Source: Tetrapyrgos nigripes (taxonomy: Eukaryota > Basidiomycota > Agaricomycetes > Agaricales > Campanellaceae). From it: a stretch of DNA of 64,000 nt. The notes under the pieces were generated by a model. It was not told where the DNA came from. It made no database searches and saw nothing but the letters and a program-made list of their open reading frames with translations. The DNA lies in contig JAACJM010000005.1 in assembly GCA_013368315.1 (NCBI GenBank), positions 744,001 to 808,000 of the forward strand, written 5' to 3'. Position numbers and translations under genes: made by a program. This document shows, piece after piece, positions 45,114 to 56,869 of this stretch (positions within the stretch are counted from its first letter, which is position 1; each line of letters begins with the position of its first letter).

Positions 45114-46500
45114 TCCCCGACAATGTGGGATTATCCTGGTGCTTCTGATTACGGAAAGACTCGTGAACAGGCACGACGTTGCCGAGGGGTTCTCGGTCTA
45201 ATAGACGGTGACGTAGACTGCCTCGTACAACTCATGGCTGACACGGACGCGATAATATTCAAGTCGGCTGCTGTTGTGGCTGGGATGCATTATTCTCCAA
45301 AGCGTTTGGAAGTCATTGATGTGGCCGTTCATGCGACGCATGTCCCTCGTTGGCGAGAATATTTCACTCCAAAGGGGTATGTCTCTTTCAGCGATCCTTT
45401 GGTATTGCTGACGTATGTTGCAGGTACCAATTCATGGACAATGGGCCAATTAACGGGTTGGAGATGGTTTGCGACACTGTGTGGTTTGGTACAACACGCA
45501 GTCGGTTAAAGAAGACCCTCGCCATATACGCTATCCGTGAAGGACGGAAAAGCATGTATCATTTTCTGCTCTTGCAAACCTCGACTCTTCACTCCACGTT
45601 CTTTTCTTGTTCGGCCTGGGTTGCGTTTTATTCCAACGACTTCGACGATCAGTGTGCGTTCGTTCGCTGCATTGATGCATCCAGTAACATTATGCACGCC
45701 ATTGAGGACGTCGTAGAACTGGACTTTACTGCTGTTTCGGACAACTCTATGGACGGTGTTCGTTGTTTGAACTGTCCTGCTATTCCGAGGGCGTCCTCAG
45801 GTGGTTCTGGTTTCTGCTCCATTGTCTGGGATGAGCAAAATGCTCTGACTGATCCCTTTACTGTGGATGCAAGGGAACTATGGTCCGACCCTGTTGAGTG
45901 TTCACTGATTTGGTGTTGGGCGCTGCAATGTTACAACCCACTCTGTCCCTATTACTCCCGATATCCTGCGGCTGAGCCTGTGATGTTTCGAGCTTTCGAT
46001 GATTACCGGCTGTATTACTCCCAAGATCATTATCCAAATGTCCCTATCATGGAACGTATGTGGTACATACAGAGAAGATATGAGGTCTGTGCCAATCTTC
46101 GACGTACGCCGTTGCCAGCTCATCTTTACTTCAGGTTTGCTTGAAGGGTATTTTGATTCCAACGTGTGGGGAACCGGTTATTGTTCCTATCGGCACACGG
46201 TTGCAGGTTGCAGATTCCCGACATTGTTCTTTGGATCATCCATGTTCGTTGGTTCGTTGGTCGATTGAAGATTGGGTGTTGCCTTCTTCCTGGGTGGTTT
46301 GGGACCCGTTGGCCAACATTGTTAACTGGGGTATTTCTAACGGCTTTCTGTTTGTCGCAACATCCACAACGAAAACGGATTTCAATCGTCACATATGGTC
46401 TTTGGCCTCAGCAGTGTTGGCACTCAAAGTCATTGATGGCAATGTCATTGACTGTTCTTCAAGGGATCTCAGCGATATTAGACGTCTGGCGTATGTGTAA
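45114..46500 (+). pseudogene. Unrecognised multi-exon gene fragment carried by Helitron 2
   Basis: An open exon ends at 45376 (WREYFTPKG). A 47-base intron (GTATGT...TTGCAG) is followed by 45424-46143 (YQFMDNGPINGLEMVCDTVW; later PLCPYYSRYPAAEP). The continuation at 46150-46500 (PTCGEPVIVPIGTRLQVADS; ending RRLAYV) is in another frame, so a frameshift or unrecognised intron separates them near 46136-46150. Composition is like a normal soluble protein, with many Trp, Cys and acidic residues. I do not recognise the family. It lies antisense to the Helitron's own genes and keeps an intron, as expected for DNA-level gene capture. Confidence 0.5.
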
Positions 46501-47220
46501 GACTGGCTTTCCAACTTGTCTGCGTCTATTACCTTACTGATTGTTGCTACAGTACCCTAGACCCGTCAATCGAAGAGTGTTCAGATTATGAGGACGTGGG
46601 TATTTGTAGTGACCGATCCTCATGTTAGATACCCTTGCTATAGGACATACAGAGTCGTCGATTGCAGAGTGTTCAGTGTTGACTTTTTGCTGAGAGAGAT
46701 ATGATGCATGGATAACCGAAAGTATTACAAGTGTTTTGACACCCATGGCCAGATAGTATAGGTTCAGGAGAATACACTGTTTGCGTGGTGTCTGACAAGT
46801 GGCCACAGCCACAAGGTCCACCATGAGCATGGCAAACACGCATCAAATGTGTATCTTCATTGTGGGGTGCAGACCATTCTGTCTCAATAAATATAAATAA
46901 TTCAATGACCTAGGCAGATTCGATGCAATTTCCACAAGGGCCAATTACCTTTATCTACGCAGCTGGGTATACACCACTGCTGATACCAGTGTCAATCACT
47001 GATCTTTGATCAACTCGTGCTTGAGCTCTCATGCCAGTGATCATGAGATTTTGGATTGATCTACAGGTTAATATACAGGAAGGATAACATAGAACCATAC
47101 CAACACATGTTTACCTTTCGTGAGTGACTGAAACGCTTTTTCCACATCCAAACAATGGTTCAACATATCCGTTCATTGGTTATGCCGGGAAGAAAGGGCA
47201 TCTCAGAATTGTTATATCAG
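46501..47220. other. No gene seen
   Basis: Helitron 2 interior. No frame resembles a protein and no repeat stands out. Confidence 0.4.
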
Positions 47221-47223
47221 AAA

Positions 47224-47492
47224 CACTGGGTGCAAACACTTGTAATTCCTTGGATATACTGAGGAATTACAAGAGACTTACTCAGGTGCACTCAATATGT
47301 AAGTCCATTGGACTTACTGAAGTATTACAAGAGATCTTTGCACCTTACAATGGTCATACATAATTGGTTTAATGTTTTTGGTCTCTTGTAATACTTCAGT
47401 AAGTCCAATGGAGTTACATATTGAGTGTACCTGAGTAAGTCTCTTGTAATTCCTCAGTATATCCAAGGAATTACAAGTGTTTGCACCCAGTG
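47224..47492. mobile_element. CACTA-like palindromic MITE, 269 bp
   Basis: The element starts CACTGGGTGCAAACACTTG and ends with its inverse. Arms of about 110 bp (47224-47337, 47380-47492) are nearly perfect inverted copies around a spacer of about 42 bp. It is flanked by aaa on both sides (47221-47223, 47493-47495). CACTG ends with a 3-bp duplication fit CACTA-type elements, to which Plavaka is related. Confidence 0.8.
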
Positions 47493-47495
47493 AAA

Positions 47496-48478
47496 TCACG
47501 ATCCAGGCCCAAGACAGAAAAAAAAGACTCACAATGCAAATATTCCCTAATACACCACTACGGACGTCATCCTAATATTTCTCATCGACCTGACAATTGC
47601 TCCGACGCTCCCCATGTTTACTGGTATGTTTACAAGCTTTAATGATATTACCAATAAGAGAGAATCTCGGAACGCAGACAGTGAAGGTACTGTTTCAGAA
47701 AAAGAAAGGAAGAAAGGAAGAAAGAAAAAGAAAGAAAGAAAGAAAAAAAGAGTAAGTGTTCGTTCAGATTTGTCGTTATTATATCAATTTACTTCAACGT
47801 TCTCGCTCGTTTCTAGATTCCCCGATCAATGTTATATGCCGAAACTCTAGTATCACTCTTCCTCTTGCATTCGCCACTGCTGCTATTGGTTTATTGGCTC
47901 CAGAGCCTATGGGGCCAGACTAAGTATGATTTGGAAGTCACAAAGTTTGAAGATCAAGAAAGAAAGGGACAGACTGTATTGACTTTAGTGGCAGCAGTAG
48001 TGTCGGGCAGTAGAAACGAGGATCAGTGAGTATTTCGTGTTTTTTTTTTTGATTTATTTATTTTGCCTTTCTCCCTTCAATTTTTTCCTCCAGTGCATAG
48101 GAACGTAACGGCAAGACATATGGTTTTAGCTTGGCGTTCCATGGCCAATTAGTGCAAAATAGAATCTGTTGGAGTTTTCGTAGGCAGTCGGGTGCATGTC
48201 TTTAGCTTTAGTGCTAACGCTGTCTTCCAGTTTCTGTTTTTCTGTATTTAAAATAGATTATATGCCCTTTTCACTTATTACCTCTTCCGAAAATAAAACA
48301 CCACCATTACTGACAATGATACTCACCCTTAACGTCTCCGGAAGATGACAAAATTAGGTGACATAATGTACAGTAACGGCAATCTTTCCGCGGAAGACGG
48401 TAAATACACCGAATAGACATAGCCACACGCGGAAATGGAGTGTAATGAACTCGTCCTTCATTTCATTTCGGCCTCGTA
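47496..48478. other. Helitron 2 5' region, no gene; GAAA-rich simple repeat
   Basis: A purine tract of gaaa/gaag units spans about 47694-47752, and a T-run lies at 48041-48050. Sequence near 48478 is the Helitron 5' terminus on the minus strand. No gene was recognised. Confidence 0.5.
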
Positions 48479-48937
48479 ATTCCAGGTATGTATCAAAGCA
48501 CTCTGTGTGTCACTGAAATTCTGACAATTTTACAGGCTCTGCCGTTGCTGTTGAACGAGTCTTTTCTGGTGGACGTGACACTATCCCCCTCCGTCGAGCA
48601 AGCCTGTCAGCTGATACAATCAGACTTCTCATGATTGCAAAGCACAGGCTCTATTTGACCCGAAACCAAAAGCAGTAGCAGTAGTTATTACCTCTTTTCA
48701 TACTTATTTACTACTTTAGAAAAATTATCTATCTGTATTGTACCGTAACCCGTAATACTGCCGTATCAAGCCCATACCCGTACCGTCGGGACTTCCCTCT
48801 TACCCCGTAAGCTATGGTTTGGGTCAGCCCGTACCAGTATCGGACCTGTAAAATTACGGCCGTACCCGTATACTGTACGGTGCAAAGCCCTAATCTCCTC
48901 CTGCAGTTGTTGAGTGATTGCCTCACATGTCAGGAGT

Positions 48938-49135
48938 CACAGCGGGGCGTGGAGCATATTTGCCAGCTATTTTTGTGCGCTCTTAAATGATGGATCTTTG
49001 CTCGGTCCCAGGCATACTCCATATGGAATATCAGCCTCAAATCAGTGCCATATGGAGTATGCCCAGTGCCGAGCAAAATCTGTCATTTAAGAGCACACAA
49101 AAATAGCAGGCAAATATGCTCCACGCCCCACTGTG
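48938..49135. mobile_element. CACTA-like palindromic MITE, 198 bp
   Basis: Left arm CACAGCGGGGCGTGGAGCAT (48938 on) and right arm ending ATGCTCCACGCCCCACTGTG (to 49135) are about 85-bp inverted copies around a short spacer. The flanks are agt on both sides (48935-48937, 49136-49138). End sequence and 3-bp duplication suggest the same CACTA-like class as the element at 47224, but it is a different family. Confidence 0.78.
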
Positions 49136-50170
49136 AGTCACCCTTACAGATATGGGCACCTAGGTACATATTCTCTCTGTCCTTCCTTGCTCTTCCGAGT
49201 CCGGTTGTCAGATTTCTTCGTAAACTCTCATTAACAATGCCTCTACTTTGACTTCCATTTTCACAGGGCATCCTGGACACCAACTCAATGACACCACTAC
49301 CGTCACGACATCTCGTTCTTTTTTATTGCAACAAATTTTATGGAGAAGGACATGCAATGAGGGACTCCATGTCTGCATGTTATGGAGTTTATTGGTATAT
49401 TGTGTAGGATGATGAGGCTTCATGTCCCATCCCTTCAGCAAACTCGTGGTTTAACTAGAAGGCCTGCTGCTTACAGTGAGTCATTTTTCCCTATTTTCTT
49501 TTTCTCTTTTCTCTGTAATACTTTCACCTTTGGTCTCAGTGTCTTCCCATTTGGTCCTTCTTTCTTCTGTTCTTCTTGCCATGGGTGCATCTTCTCTCTT
49601 GTCTCTTTTTCCCTTTCATATTGTCACTGCTTTTCACTGCTTGTGTGAGCATACATTTGCCTAGTTGTTGCTTTACGTTTCCTGGGATTGACATCTCCAT
49701 TGTACAACTTGTGTAGTATTGGCATGTACAGTATGTAACAAATATATCATTGTGAGTCCTACTATACTTGGCTACCTATTTAGATGCTCAAAAGCCAATG
49801 GGAGGCCTCGTACCTTGCCATGTGAAGCACTGGCCCCTTACCCCAGTACACACGACTATCTGTGTATCGTCAGTCTGGTTCAACAAGACTAGACCACAGT
49901 AGATTCTTGGAATAGTTCTACCTCGAGGATATCTGTACAAAACGTACGGCCCGACTCCCAGTTCTCGTTATTGGGTGTGTACATACATCGTCTGAGCTCT
50001 CTCAATACATATTACATGATTTATCCCTCGCCAGTACATCAAGAAAGCGTTACAGTGGTACATCATGAACAAAGTGGTATTGCCATTCGTAAAAGGTATT
50101 CGTGAAGAGAAAAGTCCGTAATCGTAATCCATCTACTCGTTGAAGCAAAAACACGATTAAGGCTCAAGCT

Positions 50171-50172
<2 letters not shown>
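49136..50172. other. No gene recognised; holds a fragment of a Helitron 3' end
   Basis: A short plus-strand frame at 49260-49450 and C/T-rich frames at 49480-49660 show no family. The segment 49802-49835 (GGCCTCGTACCTTGCCATGTGAAG...CTGGCC) resembles the inverted repeat plus hairpin of Helitrons 1 and 2. Its 5' partner is not in the window. Confidence 0.45.

Positions 50173-50203
<31 letters not shown>
50173..50203 (+). repeat. Run of 31 G
   Basis: An uninterrupted G homopolymer lies 23 bases beyond the stop codon of the antiporter gene, on its 3' side (C-run in the transcript). It could form G-quadruplex DNA. Length in an assembly is unreliable. Confidence 0.95.
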
Positions 50204-50204
<1 letters not shown>

Positions 50205-50226
50205 AAGCGAGTCAACCACTTCCTCT

Positions 50227-53200
50227 TCACCTCTCTCCATCTTCTACAGCTTGTACAACAACAATACCCTCCCCACACCCAGCTACAACACATGCAGCAG
50301 CAGCATCCCCAATTGTCTTCCTAACTTCCCATCCCAAATTGGACCTTCCTCCTCCTCCAGCAACGCGATACTCGTCCACCAACGATTTGAGCTCTATCGA
50401 GTGATCCTCCACAGCCATACGTCTAGACCGTCCGGCTACCACGATGAGTTTGGAATAACAGAGAGATTGGCCCCCTTGCCCCCCACAACCCATAATAGTA
50501 GTAGTAGTAGTAGTAGAGGCTTCCCTCGCCTCGTTGAGCATGGCATGTAACGGTATAGGCGACCCCAAATCCTTGAAAGACATCCTCGCAAGAGCACTTT
50601 TCGACGCAGAGTTGCTGGCGTTATTACTCGGGGTAGGTGATGTGTATCTCGCCCAAGCGATATTGTCTGCAGTTTCGGATTGGAGACGCGTCTGGGTGTT
50701 GTGTGTGCCGTAGAACGTGTCTTGGATGCCACCATGGATGTTCTGCAAGTTTGAAAGAAAAAAAAACAATAATGAATAATAGTAGCCTTCACAGAGAACA
50801 TTGAAACGCACAGAAGCAACAGTCATCATCGCCCCCGCCCCCTCCCCACCAACTCCCGACTTTCCCGACTCGATATGAGCCATCTCGGGCCTATCAACAT
50901 TAACGTTAACATCCATCAAACTCCCTTCCCTCTTCGTCAAACGAACAACAACTCCCCTAACCCTCTCATTCTCACACATCTGAGCCACGAAATCCAACGC
51001 TAGTCTGTCATCAGGTCCACCAAAGAACGGGAGGAACACCATCGTGAGACCCAGACCACCTTGACTTGTCGTCGGCATAGGTTGAGGAGAAGACCCCAAG
51101 TCGAGATAAACCCCAACATCGACAGTCTCTCTACACCTCGCAAAGACATTTCTCACAAACTGAGCGTGAAGAGCACCACCGCCACCACCAGTAGTAGTAG
51201 TAGTCCCTCCCCCTCCTCCTCCACCTGGCGTATTAGCAGACTTGAATAACGCATCAAAGGGGTTATGAGACACATGAGCACCCGCAGTGCCAGGTGTAGT
51301 GGGGTTACTCGTCGCAGCGGGGGTAGGTGGTATCGTTACAAATCCAGCATCACCACCACCACCGTGACGAAGACGCATAGCCCATGGGACAAGAACCATT
51401 CCACCACCACCACCAAGTCCGCTGCTGACCATTTGCATTTGCATTTCCCTCTCAGCAGCAACATCCATCGCATAATCAGCAACAGCACCAGCCATTTCGT
51501 CCCAAGCCTCCACAGAAACTTTACCCTGCCACTGTACACCACCGTCACATAGACCTAGATCGTTGAGAGTCAGATTGGTAAAGGTACGGTAGATTGTTAA
51601 GAGTGGGTCGAATTCGGTGGAGAGGAGGTTGGATGAGGAAAAGGATTTCATGACGGCGGAGGTACGGTCTGTGAGTTCGATGAGACGGAGGGCTGAGATT
51701 GAGCTTGAAGGGGATGTATAGGCGGGAGGAGGAGTAGGAGTAGGAGTAGTTGCTTCCCCCGTGTCTTCGTTTGGTTTAGTTGACGAGAAGGGCGTAGTAG
51801 TTCCAGTTCCAGTTCCAGTTCCAGAGGGCGTATCGGTATCGGTACCACCCTCCTTCTTCGTCCTCACCAACGAATCCTTCAACAACTGCGTCAAAGCCAT
51901 CATCCCCGGGACATGCTCAACCCTATCCAAAACGACTATTAGGTTTCTCTTCCGTGTTGAATTCTCTCCGTCCAAGGCAGCGTTGCTCCATTCCCATTCC
52001 CCTCCTTTTCCTTCCCCATCTACACCAGACCCTTGCGAATCCGAATCCGAATTTTCATCCCCACCCCGACGACGGAAGGAGGCACGAGTTTTACTCCGAA
52101 TATTCGTTAACCCCTTCCTTAGATCCAAGGTCTTCTTCATCCTTCCTCCTCCTCCTTTCACGTTAGTTGGATCCTCAACGTCATGACTACCGTCACTCTT
52201 GGGTTTGTGCGTAGCTGCACCACCACCAGCACCATCTGCAACATTCCCAAAATTCGCCCCAGTCTTACTCGCCCTAACTCTCAAATGAGGTGGGTAAAGC
52301 GTCGTAACAAGGGGAGTAGTCATAAACGTCAACGTCAAAGCTTCGAGGACAAACATGGAAAAGACACGAGGGGTGAGGATGTGTGCTTGGAGACCGACGT
52401 TGAGGACGATTAGTTCGACGAGGCTGGGGAGGAAAGAGAAAAGGCGTTAGCTTAAGTGAATGGTGTAGAGGAAAAGAAAACCAGTAGAGTAGTAACACTC
52501 ACCCCTTACAACTCATCAAGCTCCCAATAGCACTCGCCTCTCTCCAATTGAACCCAGCGACATACTTTGCAGAGAGTGTACACCCTCCGAATTTGCCCGA
52601 AAAGGCTAGAGTGCATATGGCGATGGTGTATCCCCATGTTAGACCGGTGTTGAGAAGGCCGAGGTCGGTGGAGAGGCCGGAGAGGGTGAAGTACTACATA
52701 GAGAAAGAGAAAAGAAGGGATTAGTAAAGGCTCGGGAAAAGAATGAGAGTCTCACTCACCAACGGCAAAAATATACTCCCCACCACATCCTCCAACTTTT
52801 CCATCATCGCTACCGCCAAACCCCCTTCCCTCGGCACAATCAGTCCAAACAAAAACGCTCCAAAAATCGCATGTACGCCAATAACGTCGGTGAAGAATGA
52901 GCTAGCAAATACCCCAACCAATGTCCCAGTTACAAACACCATACTCGGTCCTTTTCCCTCTAGACTACCACTTTTTTCTGCAAAGATTCTCCAGATGTAC
53001 TTGACGGGGAATAATATGAAAATGGCGAACCCGACGCAAACGAGAAGGATGTATAATGCTGTTAGACCTGATCCTGCGTTGACGAGGGCGACGGAGAGTG
53101 CGAGGAGGGTCCAGCCGACTGTAAAAGATACATAGAGAATGTCAGGATGAAAACGACGAGAGAAAGGGCGAAAGGGTGACAAAACTCACTAATATCATTC

Positions 53201-53995
53201 CCCACTCCAGCACTCAACACGACAATCCCAACCGTAGTATCCAACAACCTCAACTCGGTCAAGATCCTACATAAAACCGGAAACGCTGTAATGGAAAACG
53301 CGACACCGGCGAAAAGCATGAAATGGGTGAAGGAGACTTCGGGGGTGACGGGTTGGATGAAGGTGTTGTAGATTGGGAGGGAGAGCTGGTGAGGGAGAAG
53401 TCAGTAAACAATGTCAAAAGTTGGAAGAGACGAAGAGAACACTCACTGCAGCACCCAACCCAAAAGGAAGGACCATCCCCGCCAACGCAACCGAAACGGA
53501 CATCTTTGCATTCCGTTTTAGGACAGCGCTTTCGATTTCCAGTCCGACCAAGAACAAAAACAGACATAACCCAATATTGGCAGTGAGGGATAGAAAAGGT
53601 CTAGAATCGTCAGGAAAGATGTGTTCCGTAAAGCCTGGAACTCTGCCGAATGCTGTTGGCCCGAGTAATATTCCTCCCAAGACTTCTGCTATGACTTTGG
53701 GTTGTTTGAAGCGTCCTAACCATGGCATCCGAAGTAATGTTGCGAGTAGAGAAGCTGTGGTGACGATAAGACCCATTTGAATGATCCATAAGCGAATAGG
53801 GTCGGTGGTGTTGACTTCGGTGGGGTCTTTTCCCGAGAGAAGGCCGCCCTGTGAGGAAGGACGGAGATTAGGAAGAGCTTTGTGATAGAGATAAGGATGG
53901 CGACTCACCTGATCCGGTGCATCCCTTCTGTCAAACATCGAAATTGTACGGCTCCCATGAAAGAGCGAGATGATCTGACTGGAGAATCCCGACAT
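50227..53995 (-). CDS. KHA1: K+/H+ antiporter of the CPA2 family (KHA1-like)
   Basis: CDS on the minus strand: 53995-53909, 53848-53447, 53385-53190, 53118-52760, 52693-52503, 52423-50812, 50742-50227, all GT-AG introns of 60-80 bp and all in phase, giving about 1120 residues. The N-terminal half is a Na+/H+-exchanger fold with about 12 membrane segments. Family motifs include [49 protein letters not shown] and [14 protein letters not shown]. The long cytosolic tail has Ser/Gly/Thr-rich low-complexity stretches and a repeat-like C-terminal domain ending QAVEDGER. Yeast Kha1 acts in Golgi-type compartments in K+ and pH homeostasis. The start is chosen because the frame opens there and membrane segments follow in order. 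The last intron (69 bp) is a multiple of three and could be retained. No lesion was found. Confidence 0.92.
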
Positions 53996-54417
53996 TTCCG
54001 CCTGAACAAGTCGTTTTCGTGTTCGTTGGCCGAGAATCTATGACGAGAGCCAAAGTAGGGCACTAGTGTTGTTCGCTAGCAACCTGTTAGCGTATTATGA
54101 GGGAGGACTGGGTTCCCGTCGACGGAGGAGGAGGAGTATGAAAAGGGGTAAAGAAAGGTGGTGGAAGAAGAGAATGGAGCACGGTTAGCCGACAAAGACA
54201 TTGACAATAGCTGAAAACCTACGGTTAGGTTATCCGAGCCCCGAAGTGCTACTCCACAACAGCAACACGTTTGGGGAAAAGTAAGGAACAAGGAAGGGTG
54301 GGTTTATATATGTCACTGACGCCATTTCCTATCAGAGTGTGATCCGCCGAGTTGAGTGGTATAGAGCCCCAGGGCTATTCGTATGTTTGCGTGGAATGCA
54401 CTCGTTGAGCTTGGAGC
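53996..54417 (-). promoter_or_regulatory. Upstream region of the antiporter gene
   Basis: About 420 bp separate the antiporter start from R copy 4. A TATA-like tatatat lies at 54305-54311, roughly 310 bp from the start codon, which is distant for a core promoter. No other element is evident. Confidence 0.35.
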
Positions 54418-56130
54418 GCTTAGGGTTAGACGTGGCGAATAGCTTGGCACTGGGTTGTTGTGGGGGAGACGTGCTTAGCTTTGCTGGCATTGGTACCCAC
54501 ATCGCGTGACAAAAATACCCTAAGTCTATTTTCGGTCCGGCAGCCGCGGCGGTGGTCATCATCATTGCTTCAACTCTCTGCCCATTCTCTCCAACGCTGA
54601 AGACCCCGAGTCAGCAATCCATAATCATTGGCCATGATAAAATTGGCTCTCTGTGCTATTTCGATCTTGCATCCTAGTACTCACTCCACCACTCGCTGGG
54701 AAAACTGAGTGCTCTTCTTCGCCAACTCCTTCTCTATCAATAAGAGTCTCCACAGAAATGATGGCTCCTCCGTGCGGAGGACGATCATGGGTTGGCAAAA
54801 ATACACATTTCGAAAAGAAATCCGATCAAGTAAAGAAGAAGAAGACTCCTCTCTTCTTTTTGGTTCTTTCCAGAATCCAAACCTTCGTCTCTTTCTCGTA
54901 TTACTAGTTTTTGGGTCGCTTTCTAACAGGTCTCGATACTGGAAGTGGGCTGAAGCTAGGAAGGAAGGATCGTGAGTCGCGTTTTAACTGGGGGAACATA
55001 AAAATAAGAACTCGATGCTAAGAAGTATCAATAAGTGGCCATGGTAAGAATAAGTAGAGTCGGACAAGTTCAAACAATATAGACTTGCCTGGAGGCTGGG
55101 AAACGGTGTATGTAGCCCGACACTCTCGACATTTTCACTCACTTTTCTTTGGTGCCATGGCGAGTATCGAGTCTATCACTGGTAGTAATAGTGGCCATAC
55201 GCGGTACGGCTCGGCCTACTTACTCCTGTTTCTCATAGTTATACTGGAGTCCCATCGCTACTAGCCATACCTGTGACACTGTTCCAGTTTCCACCAAGGC
55301 TGTTGATACTTTTTTTATGATCCTTTTATCAACAGAAACTATTCTACCGCCTCCGGTGCACATAAGTATACCTGTTGTAAGGATATTTTATTTCTCGATC
55401 TACCGTACGCACGATGTAGTACTCTCTAATCATTACTTCGGGCATTCATTTTCGCCTTCTTTCTTTTATTTTCTATAACATTCCAACGAACGTTCCTTTA
55501 TATTCTGGCTACTTCTAATGATCCGTTGACTACGCGTACAAGTACCCCAGTATGGACTAACCTTACATCTGTAAGTCGGCATCTTCCGCAACGCCCAAGC
55601 TTGCTTATTGTGCTGTTTCTCGGTCTTGACTGACGCCAGTGTGCTCACCAAGTGCTCGAGACCCTGGTATCTCTCGGTAACGCGAAAGCTTGCCTTGATT
55701 AAGAGTCTCCTGAACCCAACTTACCGAACCGCAGGTTCATTACAACATGTACAAGAGGTTTAACGGCGTTCCATCCTACATACTACTTAGTATACAGCTG
55801 TCAAGGAGGCAAACGTTGGTATCGGCTTCGGTGAAAAAAAAGACCGAATGCCGAGGTATCCATGTAATACATCTAAAGGTTGAAGGGACATAGAGGCGAG
55901 TCCTGGTCCCATTTCGAGGTCTAGTTGTTCGTCACAAGAATAAAGACGATGAAAAAGCGATAGCGATAATAGGCAATATGAGGATATGGGATATGGGGAG
56001 CTGAAGACGCGAAGACTCGGATGCCGAATTGGGAGGCGGAGTCCCCTGAAGAGGGTCCTGCACACCGGGCGCAAATCCCCTGTAAATCGTCCACCACAAG
56101 TACAATGGATTTACCGGGAATTTTGTCCCC
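54418..56130 (+). repeat. R repeat copy 4 (diverged), upstream of the intact CVNH-annexin gene
   Basis: Left flank 54418-54600 (cttagggt...ggtacccacatcgcgtgac) matches 61657-61790. The body matches copies 3 and 5 with clearly more substitutions and deletions. It shares the long-variant segment (about 55300-55550) with copy 2 and lacks the roughly 470 bp found before the CVNH gene in copies 3 and 5. Confidence 0.85.
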
Positions 56131-56869
56131 GCCATTCAATATAATTCCCCAGAATTGGCATAAATCTCCGGTAAGTCCATTGATATGGCCGGAGATAGTT
56201 ACGGAGCTTTGCGCGCAGTGGTCAGACGCGGCATACAGCCACGCGCTCGTTATTGAACTTTCGAAAGTTATTCCTTTCCGCTCATCATGCATTATGTATC
56301 TGTCTTTTTCACCTCTGTCTACGACCATAGGAATATTTGATTGCTTGAACTGCTCACGATGTCGCACAAAAAGGAGCCGAATTATCAGGGATCCAGGGTA
56401 ATCCCCTTGACAAGCAAATGTACCTGTGGCTGTGGCTTTTGTGTGGCGTACAGTTCTGAAACATTGTTCCTGTAGGTCTACATTTTCTTCGTTGCTTTCT
56501 AGGCTTCGACTCATTGAACCCTTCTCCCGCTCTGCACCTTTTTTGGATAGATTCACAGTTTGGATAGGGTGGCACCTTTTTAATGAAGGAATGGATAGAT
56601 AGGCGCCTAGTAAGTGGCTAGTGATTGAAGTCTTGAAAAGTGAAAGTGTTAACAGGAGAAATGTCGGAGCCTCAGTGCCCGGAATAGGGTCAAATAATAT
56701 AAGAGAAGTACCACCAGACAACTCCGACTCCAGTATCTTCATCTCATCCTCAGACATTCTTTCTCTCTTCCAGCCTTCGCCTTCCAGTATTTATAAGTCA
56801 CTTCTATACCGTGTAAGCATTATCAACGACGAATTTCGAATTTTTGACTGATAATTCACGTTTAGAACC
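56131..56869 (+). promoter_or_regulatory. Upstream region of the CVNH-annexin gene
   Basis: It is homologous to 25961-26651. The stretch gaatggatagataggcgcctagtaagtggct (56588-56617) and the block just before the ATG (56800-56869) are almost unchanged between copies, suggesting a conserved promoter/leader or simply recent duplication. Confidence 0.45.

Larger units (their letters stand above)
40791..48478 (-). mobile_element. Helitron2-like element, Helitron 2, with captured sequence
   Basis: On the minus strand it begins TACGAGGCCGAAATG (48478 downward) and ends GGCCTCGTT, then a hairpin CGCCACGCGTTAGCGTTGGC, then ...CTTCAT (40791), the same architecture as Helitron 1. Removing it restores the hAT coding sequence exactly. 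It keeps only the helicase and USP-like part of RepHel (40864-43828). The 5' two-thirds holds an unrelated gene fragment in the opposite orientation, a CACTA-like MITE and simple repeats. It is therefore non-autonomous. Confidence 0.85.
40187..48678 (+). pseudogene. hAT transposase remnant, interrupted by Helitron 2
   Basis: The first exon (40187-40305) begins MSSEQCAVNADGSLKDANEI. Exon 2 (40383 on) is highly charged (RRQRLKKKKGEEYDTDIDD). After a 19-base gap resembling a shrunken intron (40631-40649), the C-terminal hAT region follows: CDPITWWAGHKAMYPNLYRL and ALDIFS to 40790. Helitron 2 is inserted here. The frame resumes at 48479, with an intron at about 48485-48535, then GSAVAVERVFSGGRDTI and LRRASLSADTIRLLM to a stop at 48678. 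The join ATATTCAGC|ATTCCAG gives IPGSAVAVER, the family's standard sequence. Most of the central catalytic region is missing, so it is an internally deleted relic. Confidence 0.7.
39756..48898 (+). mobile_element. Degraded hAT element split by Helitron 2
   Basis: The 3' end reads ...GTACGGTGCAAAGCCCTA (48898), matching the termini of the 600-bp MITE at 7051. The left end near 39756 (tagagaccgtatgattacgg, then ggctaacgggtac) looks like a decayed version of the same terminus. Coding pieces at 40187-40790 and 48479-48678 join across Helitron 2. No convincing target duplication was found, so the left limit is tentative. Confidence 0.55.

Noticed and set aside
51336..52498. Plus- and minus-strand ORFs inside the antiporter exon 6
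   Set aside because: They are shadow frames of the low-complexity Ser/Gly/Thr-rich cytosolic tail.
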